A DNA stretch of 64,000 nucleotides from Streptomyces sp. 150FB (GCF_000818195.1 NZ_JTHL01000001.1:5541380-5605379); one strand, 5' to 3'; shown: positions 18,684-27,580, counted from the stretch's first letter. Notes: generated by a model from the sequence alone, not told the origin. A program made the numbers and translations.

Positions 18684-19139
18684 TCAGCCCCTGTGCCCCG
18701 GGCGCTCCGGCGCCTGATATGTGAAACTGCCGCCGGCGGTGCTGATGGAACCGCCTGAGAGGATCACCTGGCTGTTGCTGTTGTTTTCGGCCACCAGCGT
18801 TGCTGAGGTCGCTTCTTCCTGGCTGCCTGCACGCTTTATCAGTTTCTGAAGATTTTCTGTCGCCTCGGGGTGCTTCTGCAGAAAGGCGGCAAGTTGGATG
18901 AGCAACTCCTGCCGCAATTGTTGCTCCATGTCAGCACGCTCAGTCGCCGAGCTGTTTACGAGCCTCTGCCTCGCAGCGTCCAGCAGACCCAGCTCAACGT
19001 CTGCGGTCTCATCACCGCCGCACCGGAATAGCTGCGCCATGGCACCGCGCAGTGATTCCCACGCGCTCTTGACCATCTCGGCTACCAGCACTGTGGCCCC
19101 ACTGCCAGCTACCTGCATGACGTCGAGCGCGCCGCTCAT
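18684..19139 (-). CDS. Small helical protein, first gene of the ATPase cassette
   Basis: A 151-residue protein. Most of it is helical (RQRLVNSSATERADMEQQ and similar). It ends in a Gly/Ser-rich strand segment, NNSNSQVILSGGSISTAGGS, which resembles ENSSIVVAAGDVITGG near the N-terminus of the next protein. ATG 19139 follows GGGAGG at good spacing; an in-frame start at 19172 lacks one. The shared segment in two adjacent proteins suggests they pair through it. No catalytic motif is visible. Confidence 0.6.
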   Translation of the reverse strand: MSGALDVMQVAGSGATVLVAEMVKSAWESLRGAMAQLFRCGGDETADVELGLLDAARQRLVNSSATERADMEQQLRQELLIQLAAFLQKHPEATENLQKLIKRAGSQEEATSATLVAENNSNSQVILSGGSISTAGGSFTYQAPERPGHRG

Positions 19140-19566
19140 CAATGCCTCCCTCGTGGCTGTAATCGTGATCACTCAGGGTGCAGGGTGAACTTGTTAAGCA
19201 ACAACCGGAATTACTAACTTCAACCTAAAATGACCGAAGATGATTGATCTGTGTAAATATACTGCGGATGTAAGGTGCTTTTCTTCTTGGTGCTGCCTGT
19301 CCGGAAACCGCAGATCTTGGCGCGAGTTGGATCGAGCTTCGACTCGGAAAACCGGCGAGTGCAGCAAGTGCATCGTCGACGCAGCCGTTGGCCTTGTCGG
19401 CAACGCCGACGACGTGGCCGGTGATGGACAAGCCGCTCCCGCGAAAGTCTCATGCGAGGTGGAGTCCGACGCTTAGTTAGGGCGCCCTAATCCGCCTCCT
19501 GTAGCCCACCACACAGCAGCGTAAACAGATGGAAGTGCTCGGCTGGGCAACCTACGATCGTTGGCC
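19140..19566. other. Divergent intergenic region with an A/T-richer core
   Basis: The 427-bp region separates the ATPase cassette from the possible nuclease gene. Positions 19195-19275 are clearly richer in A and T than the surroundings, a likely promoter region for one or both transcripts. No open frame in it looks like a gene, and no clear -10/-35 pair stands out. Confidence 0.4.
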
Positions 19567-20727
19567 ATGGTCGTATATAAGAACCGGAGTCGGACGGATG
19601 CGTCTCCGAAGCGAGCGGCGGAGACAGACGCCGAGTTTTTCGAGCGGATCGCCGGTCCGTTCTGGGACCAGGTTCGGGACGTAATCAACGAGTGGTGGTC
19701 GCATCTCCCGCACCACGCTCAGCCCGTCGCGCTCAGTCGGCTGCTGGATCGCAACTCCGACACGAATGTCTCCTCCGCGCTGTGGGAGCTGTATCTGCAC
19801 GAAATGCTGCTCGGCTCCGGTTGCACCGTGGAGATCGAGCGTCGAATAGGTACCCGTGGCAAGAACCCTGACTTCCTAGTCGCATGCGACGGCCAACAGT
19901 TCGTTGTCGAGGCAATCTGGACGGCCCAGCGCTTGGGTGACGCCGTGACCAACCCGCTCCCGCCTCAGCTGACTGATGCCATCGATGGCGTGCCGAGCCC
20001 AAACTTCTTCGTGTCGTGCAAGCTTGATAGGGCCGGTACGGCAACGCCGCCGCAGAAGCGGCTGAAGGCTGAGCTGACTCGGTGGCTCGCGAGCCTGGAC
20101 CCCGACCAAGTCACCGCCGAGTACGAGCGCGCTGTGCCACTGCCAAGGCATACCTGGCAGGAGGCCGGCTGGCACATCACGTTCGAGGCGCTCCCCCGTA
20201 GCCCCGGCAAGCGAGGCGATCCAACGAGCAGGACAATCGGCATCTACCCCGCGATAAGTTGGATCGAAAACGGGTCAGATCGGGTGCTCGATGCGGTTAA
20301 GAGGAAGGGTGGGAAGTACGGAGATCTAGCGCTACCGTTCATCGTGGCGGTTGGTCATGCGGCCTTGTTCCCCGAAGATGAGGACACCGAGACTGCGCTC
20401 TACGGGACCTCGGTGGAGCATGCTCACGCCACCACACCGACTTTCGGCCGACGGCCCGACGGCTACTGGACTGCCACCTACGACCACGCCCACGACCGGG
20501 TCAGCGGCGTACTCATTGTCGACAACCCAGCACCCTGGACCTGGACGAAGAACATCCCTGTCCTCTGGCAAAGCCCCGACTCCAGCTCGCTCCCAGCCCC
20601 CGTCCTTCCTACCTGGGCAACAGCACAACTGGTCGACGTCCAAGTCGAATACCAGCCGGCGGCTTGCCCTGCCCACACCGCCCTCGGTCTGCCGGAGCAC
20701 TGGCCGGTCGGCGAAGCCTTCCCCTGA
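19567..20727 (+). CDS. Unknown protein with a PD-(D/E)XK nuclease-like core
   Basis: A 386-residue protein without a family name that I can give. Near residues 78-120 it has LWELYLHEMLL, an EIERRIGTRGKNPDFLVA stretch and FVVEAI. This E...PDF...VEA spacing fits the PD-(D/E)XK nuclease fold, although the usual Lys is not obvious. The C-terminal half contains strands and Pro-rich segments. It is a single gene on the plus strand, divergent from the ATPase cassette, in element cargo. ATG 19567 is preferred to TTG 19561; neither has a strong ribosome-binding site. It could be a solitary restriction-type defence protein. Confidence 0.45.
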   Translation: MVVYKNRSRTDASPKRAAETDAEFFERIAGPFWDQVRDVINEWWSHLPHHAQPVALSRLLDRNSDTNVSSALWELYLHEMLLGSGCTVEIERRIGTRGKNPDFLVACDGQQFVVEAIWTAQRLGDAVTNPLPPQLTDAIDGVPSPNFFVSCKLDRAGTATPPQKRLKAELTRWLASLDPDQVTAEYERAVPLPRHTWQEAGWHITFEALPRSPGKRGDPTSRTIGIYPAISWIENGSDRVLDAVKRKGGKYGDLALPFIVAVGHAALFPEDEDTETALYGTSVEHAHATTPTFGRRPDGYWTATYDHAHDRVSGVLIVDNPAPWTWTKNIPVLWQSPDSSSLPAPVLPTWATAQLVDVQVEYQPAACPAHTALGLPEHWPVGEAFP

Positions 20728-20887
20728 CCTCGCCAGAGCAGCTCAGGCTGCTTGCAGCGGCGCCACCAGCCTGGCCTTCTTGGCCTTGCAGCAGAGCGTA
20801 CGCATGGCGACTGCCAGTCGGGGGGCGTTGTACGCAGAGTTCCTGCGATCGCCAGAGCGCCTCGTTTCTTGTTGGTGATCAAGATGC

Positions 20888-21970
20888 CTAGTAATGCGTA
20901 GGGGACGTGCTACGGGGTGAGGATCCCTTTCGAGCAACTGTTTCCCAGGCGGCAGCCACCTTGCCCGTACCGAGGCGACCAGTCTTGGCCCTCGCCGCAG
21001 CGGCAAGCGCTTCGCGGCGCGACGGGTTCTTGAGGAGTTCGACGGTGGCGTTTGCGAAGGCGGCCTGGGTGTCGGGGTGGTCGATGTCTCCGCCGATGAG
21101 TAGGCCCGTTTGGTCGTGGTGGACTCGTTCGGTGAGAGCGTCGATCGGGCTGGTGATGACTGGGGTGCCGGCTGCTGCGGATTCGGCGGCGCTCAGACAG
21201 AACATTTCGGGGAAGCGGCAGGGGTACAGGGTGAGGGCGGCCTGCTGTTGGATTTCGATCAGTTCGCTGCGGGGGCGGGTGCCGAGGAGGCGGACGCCAG
21301 CGGGTAGGGCGTTGCCGCCGAGGAGTTGGGTCCAGCGGTCGTCGGATTCGGAGTTGGTGAAGCCCCAGAGTTGCCAGCCGCTGGTGATCCAGAGTTCGGC
21401 ATCGGGGACGGCGGCGTGGACGCGGGGCCACAGGGCGAGGGCTGCGTCGAGGCCGCGGTTGGGCATGCTGGCGTACAGGCAGATGGGGGCGCGGTTTTCG
21501 ATGGGGCGGGTGTAGCGGTCGGTCTCCACCGGGAGTGGGATGAACCGGGTGGGGATGGTCGGATCGTGGGCGTCGATGCGGTTCTGCATGGCCTGGGACG
21601 CGATGACGACCGTGCCGCCCTGGTTGCCGAAGCGGTTGGTGAAGGCGGCGGGGCCTCGGGGGCGGTCGTCGAGCATCCAGAAGAGGTGGCGGCCGGCCTT
21701 TGAATCGGCGGGCCAGAGTGCTTCGTCAAAGCGGACGGCGACCGCGACGTCCGGTGTCGGCGCGGTGTCGAGTTCCCAGGCCATGCGCCAGGTCACGCCG
21801 TCGTAGACGCCGGGCCGGTAGCAGCAGTTGAAGACTTCGACGTGGTGGCCATGGGCGGCCAGGGCCCGGGTGAGGAGCACGAGGGACGCCTCGCAGCCGC
21901 CGAGGCCCGGGGACTCCAGGTCGGGCGGGTGGAAGCTGGTGCGCTTGGGGTAGTGGAAGTGCCATCGCAC
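20888..21970 (-). CDS. Glycosyltransferase, family 4-like
   Basis: A 360-residue enzyme with the GT-B plan: an N-terminal part with GLGGCEASLVLLTRALAAHG (the acceptor side of GT4 enzymes) and a C-terminal part with LYPCRFPEMFCLSAAESAAA and GTPVITSPIDAL, the E-x7-E-type nucleotide-sugar site. It should transfer a sugar from a nucleotide donor; donor and acceptor are unknown. GTG 21970 follows GAGGAG. It is the last gene of the minus-strand cluster that starts with the NADAR-RibA fusion, 31 bp after the Nudix gene. Confidence 0.8.
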   Translation of the reverse strand: MRWHFHYPKRTSFHPPDLESPGLGGCEASLVLLTRALAAHGHHVEVFNCCYRPGVYDGVTWRMAWELDTAPTPDVAVAVRFDEALWPADSKAGRHLFWMLDDRPRGPAAFTNRFGNQGGTVVIASQAMQNRIDAHDPTIPTRFIPLPVETDRYTRPIENRAPICLYASMPNRGLDAALALWPRVHAAVPDAELWITSGWQLWGFTNSESDDRWTQLLGGNALPAGVRLLGTRPRSELIEIQQQAALTLYPCRFPEMFCLSAAESAAAGTPVITSPIDALTERVHHDQTGLLIGGDIDHPDTQAAFANATVELLKNPSRREALAAAARAKTGRLGTGKVAAAWETVARKGSSPRSTSPTHY

Positions 21971-22001
21971 GGGCGTCTCCTCGTGAGTGGTGAGTGTGTG
22001 G

Positions 22002-22487
22002 TCAGTTGTGCCAGGTGTCCTCGTGGACGGAGGCGGGGTCCAGGCCGAGGGTGCGGGCGGCGTGGACGGCGCTCGCGGCTTGGAGGAGGCCGTCGATGCC
22101 CCAGTCGAGCAGGGCGGGGGCCCTGTGGAGCGGGGTGAGCAGGCGGCCGTAGGTGCGTCCTGTGTCGGGGTCCTTGTGGCGGGGGTGGAAGCGGGTGATG
22201 CGGGCGGCGTAGCGGAGTTGGGCGTATGGCTGTTGTCCGTCCTCGGTGACTTCCTGGTATCCGAGGTAGTGGGGGTCGGCGATGGTGATCTGGCTTTCTT
22301 CGTCGCATTCGCGGCTCAGGGTGGACAGGGCGTCTTCGCCGGTTTCGGGGCGTCCGCCGGGCAGGCCGTAGTGGCCGCCGTCTTCGCGGAGTAGGACGCG
22401 GCCGGTGCTGTCGAAGCAGAAGCCGTAGACCTGGCGGACGGTGATGCCGGTGGGGAGGGGCTCGGTGATCCAGCGGAAGGTGGTCAT
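22002..22487 (-). CDS. Nudix hydrolase
   Basis: A 161-residue protein with a near-complete Nudix box, GGRPETGEDALSTLSRECDE, followed by ESQI; the final Gly of the consensus is Ser. Nudix enzymes hydrolyse nucleoside diphosphates linked to another group. ATG 22487 follows GGAG. In a cluster with glycosyltransferases and nucleotide kinases it may act on a nucleotide sugar. A different possibility is an element-exclusion role, since the Pif factor of the Streptomyces element pSAM2 is a Nudix protein; the sequence does not decide. Confidence 0.85.
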   Translation of the reverse strand: MTTFRWITEPLPTGITVRQVYGFCFDSTGRVLLREDGGHYGLPGGRPETGEDALSTLSRECDEESQITIADPHYLGYQEVTEDGQQPYAQLRYAARITRFHPRHKDPDTGRTYGRLLTPLHRAPALLDWGIDGLLQAASAVHAARTLGLDPASVHEDTWHN

Positions 22488-22555
22488 GGTGACTCCGTGG
22501 TGCGGTGATGCGGATGGCTTGCCCAGAGGCGGGCCGAGGGGGTGAAGTCCTCGTC

Positions 22556-23191
22556 ATGCCCTTGGTGTTCTGCAAGCCTGACGCACTGAGCGGACCGCAC
22601 CGCACGATGGCGCGCGAGCGTGCCGTGGCTCTGCTGACCGCATTGGCGGGGATGTGCTCCGGTACGGGGACGTCGCTCGTTCCCGGTCTTTGGCGGCCCC
22701 CGGCCGAGCGAGCCGCTGTGCAGGTATCCGAGCGGGCTCGCACCGAAGCCGCGTTTCAGGGGACGGCCCGGGAAGGCGGTACGGCGTCCGCGCGCCTCCT
22801 GGGTGTGGTGGAGACGTTGCCGTTCGGTGTGGTGGAGACGCGCGAGCTGCTGGAGCTTTCGTTGGCCGGGCTCGGCTTCGGTATTCGGTCGGCGCATCGG
22901 CTGGTGCTGGGAAAAGCGGGAGTTGACGCGGTGTACGCGGGTGCCACGACGACCACCGAGTACGAACTGGTTCGCGCTCGGCTGTTGGAGTATCTGGCCG
23001 CGGACGAGGTCGAGGTCTGGGACCTGGATGGCGGGCAGGCTGGGTGCGTACTTCAGTGGTGGAAGACGTACGTCCGTCACCTGCTGCTGGACCGGCGGCC
23101 GGGTGAGTACCTGCTGCGGAACCTGGTGCACGTCTGTGAGGGGCCTGACGCCGGGTACCTGTTGGGGAGGGTGCACGGGACCGGTCATTGA
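22556..23191 (+). CDS. Nucleoside diphosphate kinase-like protein (weak)
   Basis: A 211-residue plus-strand product that starts MPLVFCKPDALSG, close to the KPDA start of nucleoside diphosphate kinases. It lacks a recognisable active-site His region (NxxHGSD), so it is at best a diverged, possibly non-catalytic relative. ATG 22556 is a compromise: the purine-rich GAGGGG is 14 bp upstream, longer than usual. It is divergent from the Nudix gene and its 3' end overlaps the 3' end of the kinase-like gene at 23185 by 7 bp. Confidence 0.4.
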   Translation: MPLVFCKPDALSGPHRTMARERAVALLTALAGMCSGTGTSLVPGLWRPPAERAAVQVSERARTEAAFQGTAREGGTASARLLGVVETLPFGVVETRELLELSLAGLGFGIRSAHRLVLGKAGVDAVYAGATTTTEYELVRARLLEYLAADEVEVWDLDGGQAGCVLQWWKTYVRHLLLDRRPGEYLLRNLVHVCEGPDAGYLLGRVHGTGH

Positions 23192-23829
23192 CCGCGTTCC
23201 CAGCAGGTGGTGGCGTGCAGGGCGATGCGGGTGGCGAGTTCGGCGGTGTCGGTGGTGGTGCTGTCCAGGCGCAGTACGTGGGGGACGTGGGCGGTCATCA
23301 GGCGGTCGAGGGCGTTGTGCCAGCGGGCGAAAGCGTCTCGATCCGGGCCGAAGAAGCGGCGGGCGGCGTCCTTGGCCGTACGGCCCGCCTCGGCGTCGGC
23401 GCGGTGGCGTTTGAGGCGGACCGGGAAGTCGGTGTGGAGCAGGGTCGCGCCGGCGAACCGGACGTGGGCCGAGGAAGTGGCTGAGTAGAGGCGGGCCATG
23501 CGGTGGTCGTCCTCCAACTCGGCGCGGGCCCAGGCCCGGAAGTGGGTGCTCACCTTGATTACGGGAGTACCGAGCGGGCGTCGGGCCATGCGGTCGATGA
23601 CGGGTTCGGTGACGTAGAGACCCCGGCGCAGCAGATCCCTGGCGCTACCTCTGGGCACGGGCCCGGTGAGGTTGGCGAGGCGGGCGTCGAGGCGTCCGAG
23701 TGCGCCGCCGATGAGGGGGCCGATGACGGTCTGCGGCTGAAAGCCCTGTTGCCGCAGGAGGTCTTCAACGAGTCGGGTGATCGTCTTCTTGCCGGAACAG
23801 TCCAGCCCCTCCACTGCGTACGGTCGCAT
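23185..23829 (-). CDS. Thymidylate kinase-like P-loop nucleotide kinase
   Basis: A 214-residue protein beginning MRPYAVEGLDCSGKKTITRL, the thymidylate-kinase P-loop (normally EGxDGSGKST) with Cys and a second Lys inside the loop. A later DRMARRP segment and a helical C-terminus fit a deoxynucleotide-kinase fold. The substrate need not be dTMP; a housekeeping enzyme should exist elsewhere. ATG 23829 follows GAAGGAG. Its start overlaps the end of the preceding gene by 65 bp, so translation is coupled. Confidence 0.7.
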   Translation of the reverse strand: MRPYAVEGLDCSGKKTITRLVEDLLRQQGFQPQTVIGPLIGGALGRLDARLANLTGPVPRGSARDLLRRGLYVTEPVIDRMARRPLGTPVIKVSTHFRAWARAELEDDHRMARLYSATSSAHVRFAGATLLHTDFPVRLKRHRADAEAGRTAKDAARRFFGPDRDAFARWHNALDRLMTAHVPHVLRLDSTTTDTAELATRIALHATTCWERGQ

Positions 23830-24901
23830 CGAGATCTCCTTCGAGGGACAGAGGGATGGGGCGGCGGCGCCGTAGCGATTCGGTGACGAGGGCTTCGGCG
23901 GCCTGGTGGGCGTCGGATGTGCAGGCGGCCAGTTCGATCAGGTGGAGGGGGTAGCGGCCGGTGCTGTGGGGCATGTCGGCGTAGTGCCAGGAGTCTTCGT
24001 CGTCCGGGCAGCACGGGATGGTGACGGCGTCAGGAGCATGGAGCAGGCCGGCGACGGCGGTGTGGTGGCCGTAGGTGTTGCCGAAGTGGCGCACGGGGGT
24101 GCCGGTGAGTTGCAGGACGGTCTCGGCAAGGGCGGTGAGGCGGGCGCCGGGGAGGAGTTGGCCGCTGTCGAGCAGCTCGATCAGTTGCTCCTCCGAGAGG
24201 GGGGCGGCCTTGGTGCCCTGGCCCGCTGCGAGGGGTGTGGTGTCGAGGCGGCCGGATCGGGCGTGGAGGCGGACGCGGAGCGGGATGCCCTGGGGGCTGG
24301 TCGCGACCGCCAGCAGGGGCCACATGGTGGTGCGGTCGAACGCTGCCCAGCGCTGGAGCACAGCGACCATGCCGCCGGGGGTACGGGCGAGGCCCACGGC
24401 GAGGAGATGCCGTGCCGGAGAGCGGGTGAGACTGATCAGGTTCAATTCCGGCAGGCTCGGGAGCAGTTCCCTGTGCAGGGCGTCGGCGGCCTGCCACAGG
24501 GCCTCGCCCGTGGTGAGAGCCGAGCCAGCAGCGGTGCAGCGCCCGGTGAAGTCGTCCCGTAGGCGCTCCAGGACCGTGCGTTCGCGTGCCGTGGTCTCGG
24601 GGTGGGCGTGCGCCGCGTCGTAGATGCGGGTGATCAGGCGTACCGACGGGTGGTCGGAGGCGGGAAGCCACCAGGGCGCGAAGGCGAACACCGTTTCCGG
24701 GGTGGCAATTTCGACCACGCGCAGTCCCTCCGGGGCGACGCGGGGCAGGCGGATGGTGATCCCGCCTCGACGCCGGGGGAACTCGTTCAGCAGCCCGTCG
24801 TGGTGGCCGAGCAGGCGCCGGTGCCGGTGGTGGTGCACGGGCATCCGGGCTGAGGGGTTGACGGTGGGGTGCCAGGCGTCGGTGACGTCGAAGGGGATCA
24901 G
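23765..24901 (-). CDS. Uncharacterised protein of the NADAR-RibA cluster (probable CTG start)
   Basis: A 378-residue protein with no family that I recognise. It has a central helical part (RERTVLERLRDDFTG) and a C-terminal part with FGNTYGHHTAVAGLL and IPCCPDDEDSWHYADM, a Cys/His/Asp-rich stretch that could hold a metal. CTG 24901 is proposed because GAGGAGG lies 8 bp upstream and it overlaps the TGA of the preceding glycosyltransferase gene; the first ATG, 24844, would remove 19 residues. The 3' end overlaps the kinase gene by 65 bp. Co-expression with the kinase and glycosyltransferases is likely. Confidence 0.55.
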   Translation of the reverse strand: MIPFDVTDAWHPTVNPSARMPVHHHRHRRLLGHHDGLLNEFPRRRGGITIRLPRVAPEGLRVVEIATPETVFAFAPWWLPASDHPSVRLITRIYDAAHAHPETTARERTVLERLRDDFTGRCTAAGSALTTGEALWQAADALHRELLPSLPELNLISLTRSPARHLLAVGLARTPGGMVAVLQRWAAFDRTTMWPLLAVATSPQGIPLRVRLHARSGRLDTTPLAAGQGTKAAPLSEEQLIELLDSGQLLPGARLTALAETVLQLTGTPVRHFGNTYGHHTAVAGLLHAPDAVTIPCCPDDEDSWHYADMPHSTGRYPLHLIELAACTSDAHQAAEALVTESLRRRRPIPLSLEGDLDATVRSGGAGLFRQEDDHPTR

Positions 24902-26262
24902 CGCGCTGCCCTCCTCTGCTGCCGGGGCAGTCGCCAGGGGTGGGCGGCGGGCTCGTCCAGGCGGCGGGCGTAGTGGGCGAGGTTCGTCGCCAGTTCGGCG
25001 TCCCTGCGCTCGGGGCTCCCGGAGCGGGGCGGGTGTGCGCGATGGAAGACCCCGGTGGACAGTACGGGGATCACGTAGGAGCCGCGGGCGATGAGCTTGG
25101 CCGCGAAACACATGTCCTCCGGACCCCAGCCGGCGAACTCCGGCGGGAAGCCCAGCGGGCGGGCAGCGGCGGCGGACAGCGCCAGGTTGTTGCCCTTCAC
25201 CATGAACGGCAGATCGACCGGACCGAGGTGCCGGCCGTGGCCGAAGTTACGGAACCCACGGGTCTGGGCGAGCGGACGGACGGTGACCGGCGCCGTGACC
25301 GGGGCCAGGCCGACGCGCCCCCGCGCGTACTGCGCGATGCTCCGGGAGTCCTGGCCTACGTCGGGAGCGCGGTCGGGGAGGGGGAGATCGGCGGGGACGT
25401 GTTCGCGCAGGGAGACGGTGATCAGGTTGGGCGCGATCAGGTGCCGGGCGACGTGCTGCTGGAGGTAGTTCGGGGAGAGGTGGGTATCGGCGTCGCAGAA
25501 GACCAGCAGCTCGTAACGGGAGTGCGTCATCCCAAGGTTGCGGGCTCCACCGCTGTAGAGCTGGGTCGCGCTGCGGACGAGCCGGATCTGGGGTGGGAGC
25601 CCGGTGGGCAGCCTCAGGGGAGGGTCGTCGGCGTCGTCGACGACGATCGCCTCCCACGGGGTGTCCGGAGTGAGCCGGGAGGCGGCCTCGGCGAGTGAGG
25701 AGAGTACGTCGGGCAGAACCTCGTGCACCCCGCGAGCCGGGAGGATCACGCTGATGCCTTCGCGACAGGGCAGCGATCGGGCACGGAAGGTGTCCATGGG
25801 GCGCAGGCCGAGGGCTTGAGCGGCGTAGTCGAGTGGGCGGTAGTCGTTGCTGCGTGCGGCAAGTGCCTCGGCGGTCGTCGGTCCGTCGGGGCCGAGTGGC
25901 CGGATGTCGGGCCGGCCGAGCCAGCCGGTCACCGACCACGGGTCGGGCACCTCGGCTTCGTGCAGTACGCCAAGAATCCGGGTCCGGCCCCGCTCGACGA
26001 TCAGCAGTCGGACGGGACCGGCCAGGGCGGGCGTACGGGCGAGGATGGCCAGGAGCTGCTGGGTGGGAGCGTGGCGCCATGTCCGGCCGTGGCGAACCCA
26101 GCTCGGACGGCCCGGGGCGGCGAGACGTACCAGCCTTGTGCTGAAGGGGAGTTCGGCCACCAGCTCCAGCGGCGTGTAGCCGGACTGCGCCCACGGCCCG
26201 GCCAACGCCCCGGGCTGCAACCCCTCCGCCGCAGACACCCGTACGGGACGAGGACCGATCAT
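24898..26262 (-). CDS. Glycosyltransferase family 2 with N-terminal extension
   Basis: A 454-residue protein. Residues 1-165 form an extension of unknown function. From about 170 the GT-A fold follows: [40 protein letters not shown] and the DxD-type CDADTH that binds the metal-nucleotide-sugar, ending with [13 protein letters not shown]. It should transfer a sugar from a nucleotide donor. ATG 26262 overlaps the TGA of the NADAR-RibA gene (26259-26262), so it is directly coupled to that gene. Confidence 0.85.
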   Translation of the reverse strand: MIGPRPVRVSAAEGLQPGALAGPWAQSGYTPLELVAELPFSTRLVRLAAPGRPSWVRHGRTWRHAPTQQLLAILARTPALAGPVRLLIVERGRTRILGVLHEAEVPDPWSVTGWLGRPDIRPLGPDGPTTAEALAARSNDYRPLDYAAQALGLRPMDTFRARSLPCREGISVILPARGVHEVLPDVLSSLAEAASRLTPDTPWEAIVVDDADDPPLRLPTGLPPQIRLVRSATQLYSGGARNLGMTHSRYELLVFCDADTHLSPNYLQQHVARHLIAPNLITVSLREHVPADLPLPDRAPDVGQDSRSIAQYARGRVGLAPVTAPVTVRPLAQTRGFRNFGHGRHLGPVDLPFMVKGNNLALSAAAARPLGFPPEFAGWGPEDMCFAAKLIARGSYVIPVLSTGVFHRAHPPRSGSPERRDAELATNLAHYARRLDEPAAHPWRLPRQQRRAAR

Positions 26263-27422
26263 GATGTGCGCTCCGCGAGGAGGGGCAGGGCCAGGCCGGG
26301 CAGTTCGTGGCCCATGCGGTCCCGCTTGGTCCGCAGGTACTCGAAGCTGTGGACGGTCGGCGCGACGAGCAGCGGCACCTGCTCGACCACCTGGACACCC
26401 AACTCCCGTAGCGCAGAGGTCTTGTCGGGGTTGTTGGACAGCAGCCGTACGGAACGGACACCGAGGTCCGCGAGGATCTGTGCGGCGACCCGGTAGTCGC
26501 GGGCGTCGGCCGGCAGACCGAGGGCGAGGTTGGCATCCACGGTGTCGAACCCCGCGTCCTGGAGCGCGTACGCCCGCAGCTTCGCCAACAGCCCGATGCC
26601 TCGGCCCTCGTGTCCCCGTAGGTAGAGGACCACTCCGGCGCCCTCGGCGGCGACCGCCGCCAGCGCGGCGTCCAGTTGCGGGCCGCAGTCGCAGCGCAGC
26701 GAGCCGAGGGCCTCCCCGGTTACGCACTCCGAGTGCACACGGACCAGGACCCTTTCACCGCCGCGTACCTGGCCCAGGGTGAGGGCGAGCTGCTCGCCGC
26801 CCTGGAGCAGGTTCCGATATCCCCGGGCGGTGAACACTCCGTGGATAGTGGGGATACAGGCCTGCGACACGCAGTTGAGCCCGCCGAGGAGACCGGCACC
26901 CACGCTGGCCATGGCCGACGATTCCTCGTCGAGCTGTGCCGTTGCCTGGCGGCGACGGGCCTGCTCTCGTATGGCCATGAGGATCAGCCCCATGGTGTTC
27001 TGTCCGTGGCCGTCGCAGACGCCCCAGAACCGGTCGCCCCAGTCGTTGCCCTCGACCAACTCGGCACTGCCGGTGGCGAGCAGCCGCTCCCGAAGGTCGG
27101 GGGCCCGGAACTTCTCCTCCACCAGGGCGCGCATCACCACGACCTTGGCCTCCTCCCAGTCGGGACGGTTTGCGTGCCGACGGCCCAGGGCCTTGGCTTC
27201 GTCAGGGTCGGGCGTCGCCGCGATGCGGGCGCGCACCTGTTCGTCGGTGGTCTTGGCCGCCTGATAGGCGTGCTCGACCGTGGGGTACGGGCGGTTGCCG
27301 AGGCGGACCTGCGCGGGCGAGTAGTTCGACAGGAACTCCCAGGGGCCGGCGAACCGGTCGATCACAGAGAACACGGGTGGCGGTGCGGGCGTCGGAGGGG
27401 CGGTACGTACGAAGTCGGTCAC
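26259..27422 (-). CDS. NADAR (YbiA-like) - GTP cyclohydrolase II fusion
   Basis: A 387-residue two-domain enzyme. Residues about 20-165 form a NADAR/DUF1768 domain ([49 protein letters not shown]). Residues about 185-385 form GTP cyclohydrolase II, with the three zinc cysteines ([18 protein letters not shown]), the [10 protein letters not shown] loop and [17 protein letters not shown] opens GTP to a diaminopyrimidine phosphate, the first step of riboflavin synthesis; YbiA-type domains cleave the N-glycosidic bond of early riboflavin intermediates, and such fusions are known. GTG 27422 follows GAGGAG at 6 bp. No other rib gene is near. With glycosyltransferases and kinases downstream, it may start a specialised pathway rather than vitamin synthesis. 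Confidence 0.9.
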   Translation of the reverse strand: MTDFVRTAPPTPAPPPVFSVIDRFAGPWEFLSNYSPAQVRLGNRPYPTVEHAYQAAKTTDEQVRARIAATPDPDEAKALGRRHANRPDWEEAKVVVMRALVEEKFRAPDLRERLLATGSAELVEGNDWGDRFWGVCDGHGQNTMGLILMAIREQARRRQATAQLDEESSAMASVGAGLLGGLNCVSQACIPTIHGVFTARGYRNLLQGGEQLALTLGQVRGGERVLVRVHSECVTGEALGSLRCDCGPQLDAALAAVAAEGAGVVLYLRGHEGRGIGLLAKLRAYALQDAGFDTVDANLALGLPADARDYRVAAQILADLGVRSVRLLSNNPDKTSALRELGVQVVEQVPLLVAPTVHSFEYLRTKRDRMGHELPGLALPLLAERTS

Positions 27423-27501
27423 GGTGATCTCCTCGCGTGAAGTCGACGGTTCGAATGTCCCCACCGGGGGCGGGGAGTTCGAGACTCCCGCCCCGCGGTC
27501 G

Positions 27502-27580
27502 GCGTCTCCACGCCGCGCATACGCCGTTTAGCCGCCGTCCCGAACGGCGTTGAAACGGCGGGCAGGCGTCGTGGAGACGC
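27502..27580. promoter_or_regulatory. Two nested inverted repeats in a divergent promoter region
   Basis: An outer perfect 11-bp inverted repeat (GCGTCTCCACG at 27502-27512 with its complement at 27570-27580) encloses an inner perfect 8-bp one (ACGCCGTT at 27521-27528 with AACGGCGT at 27543-27550). They lie between the divergent NADAR-RibA and ATPase-domain regulator genes, where an operator would be expected. Confidence 0.5.

Noticed and set aside
20728-20887. Possible gene remnant between the nuclease-like and GT4 genes
   Set aside because: Short frames on both strands have no recognisable similarity and no start with a ribosome site.
26259-27422. NADAR domain as an ADP-ribosyl-guanine hydrolase of a DarT-type defence pair
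   Set aside because: No DarT-like toxin is near, and fusion to GTP cyclohydrolase II favours the riboflavin-intermediate role.
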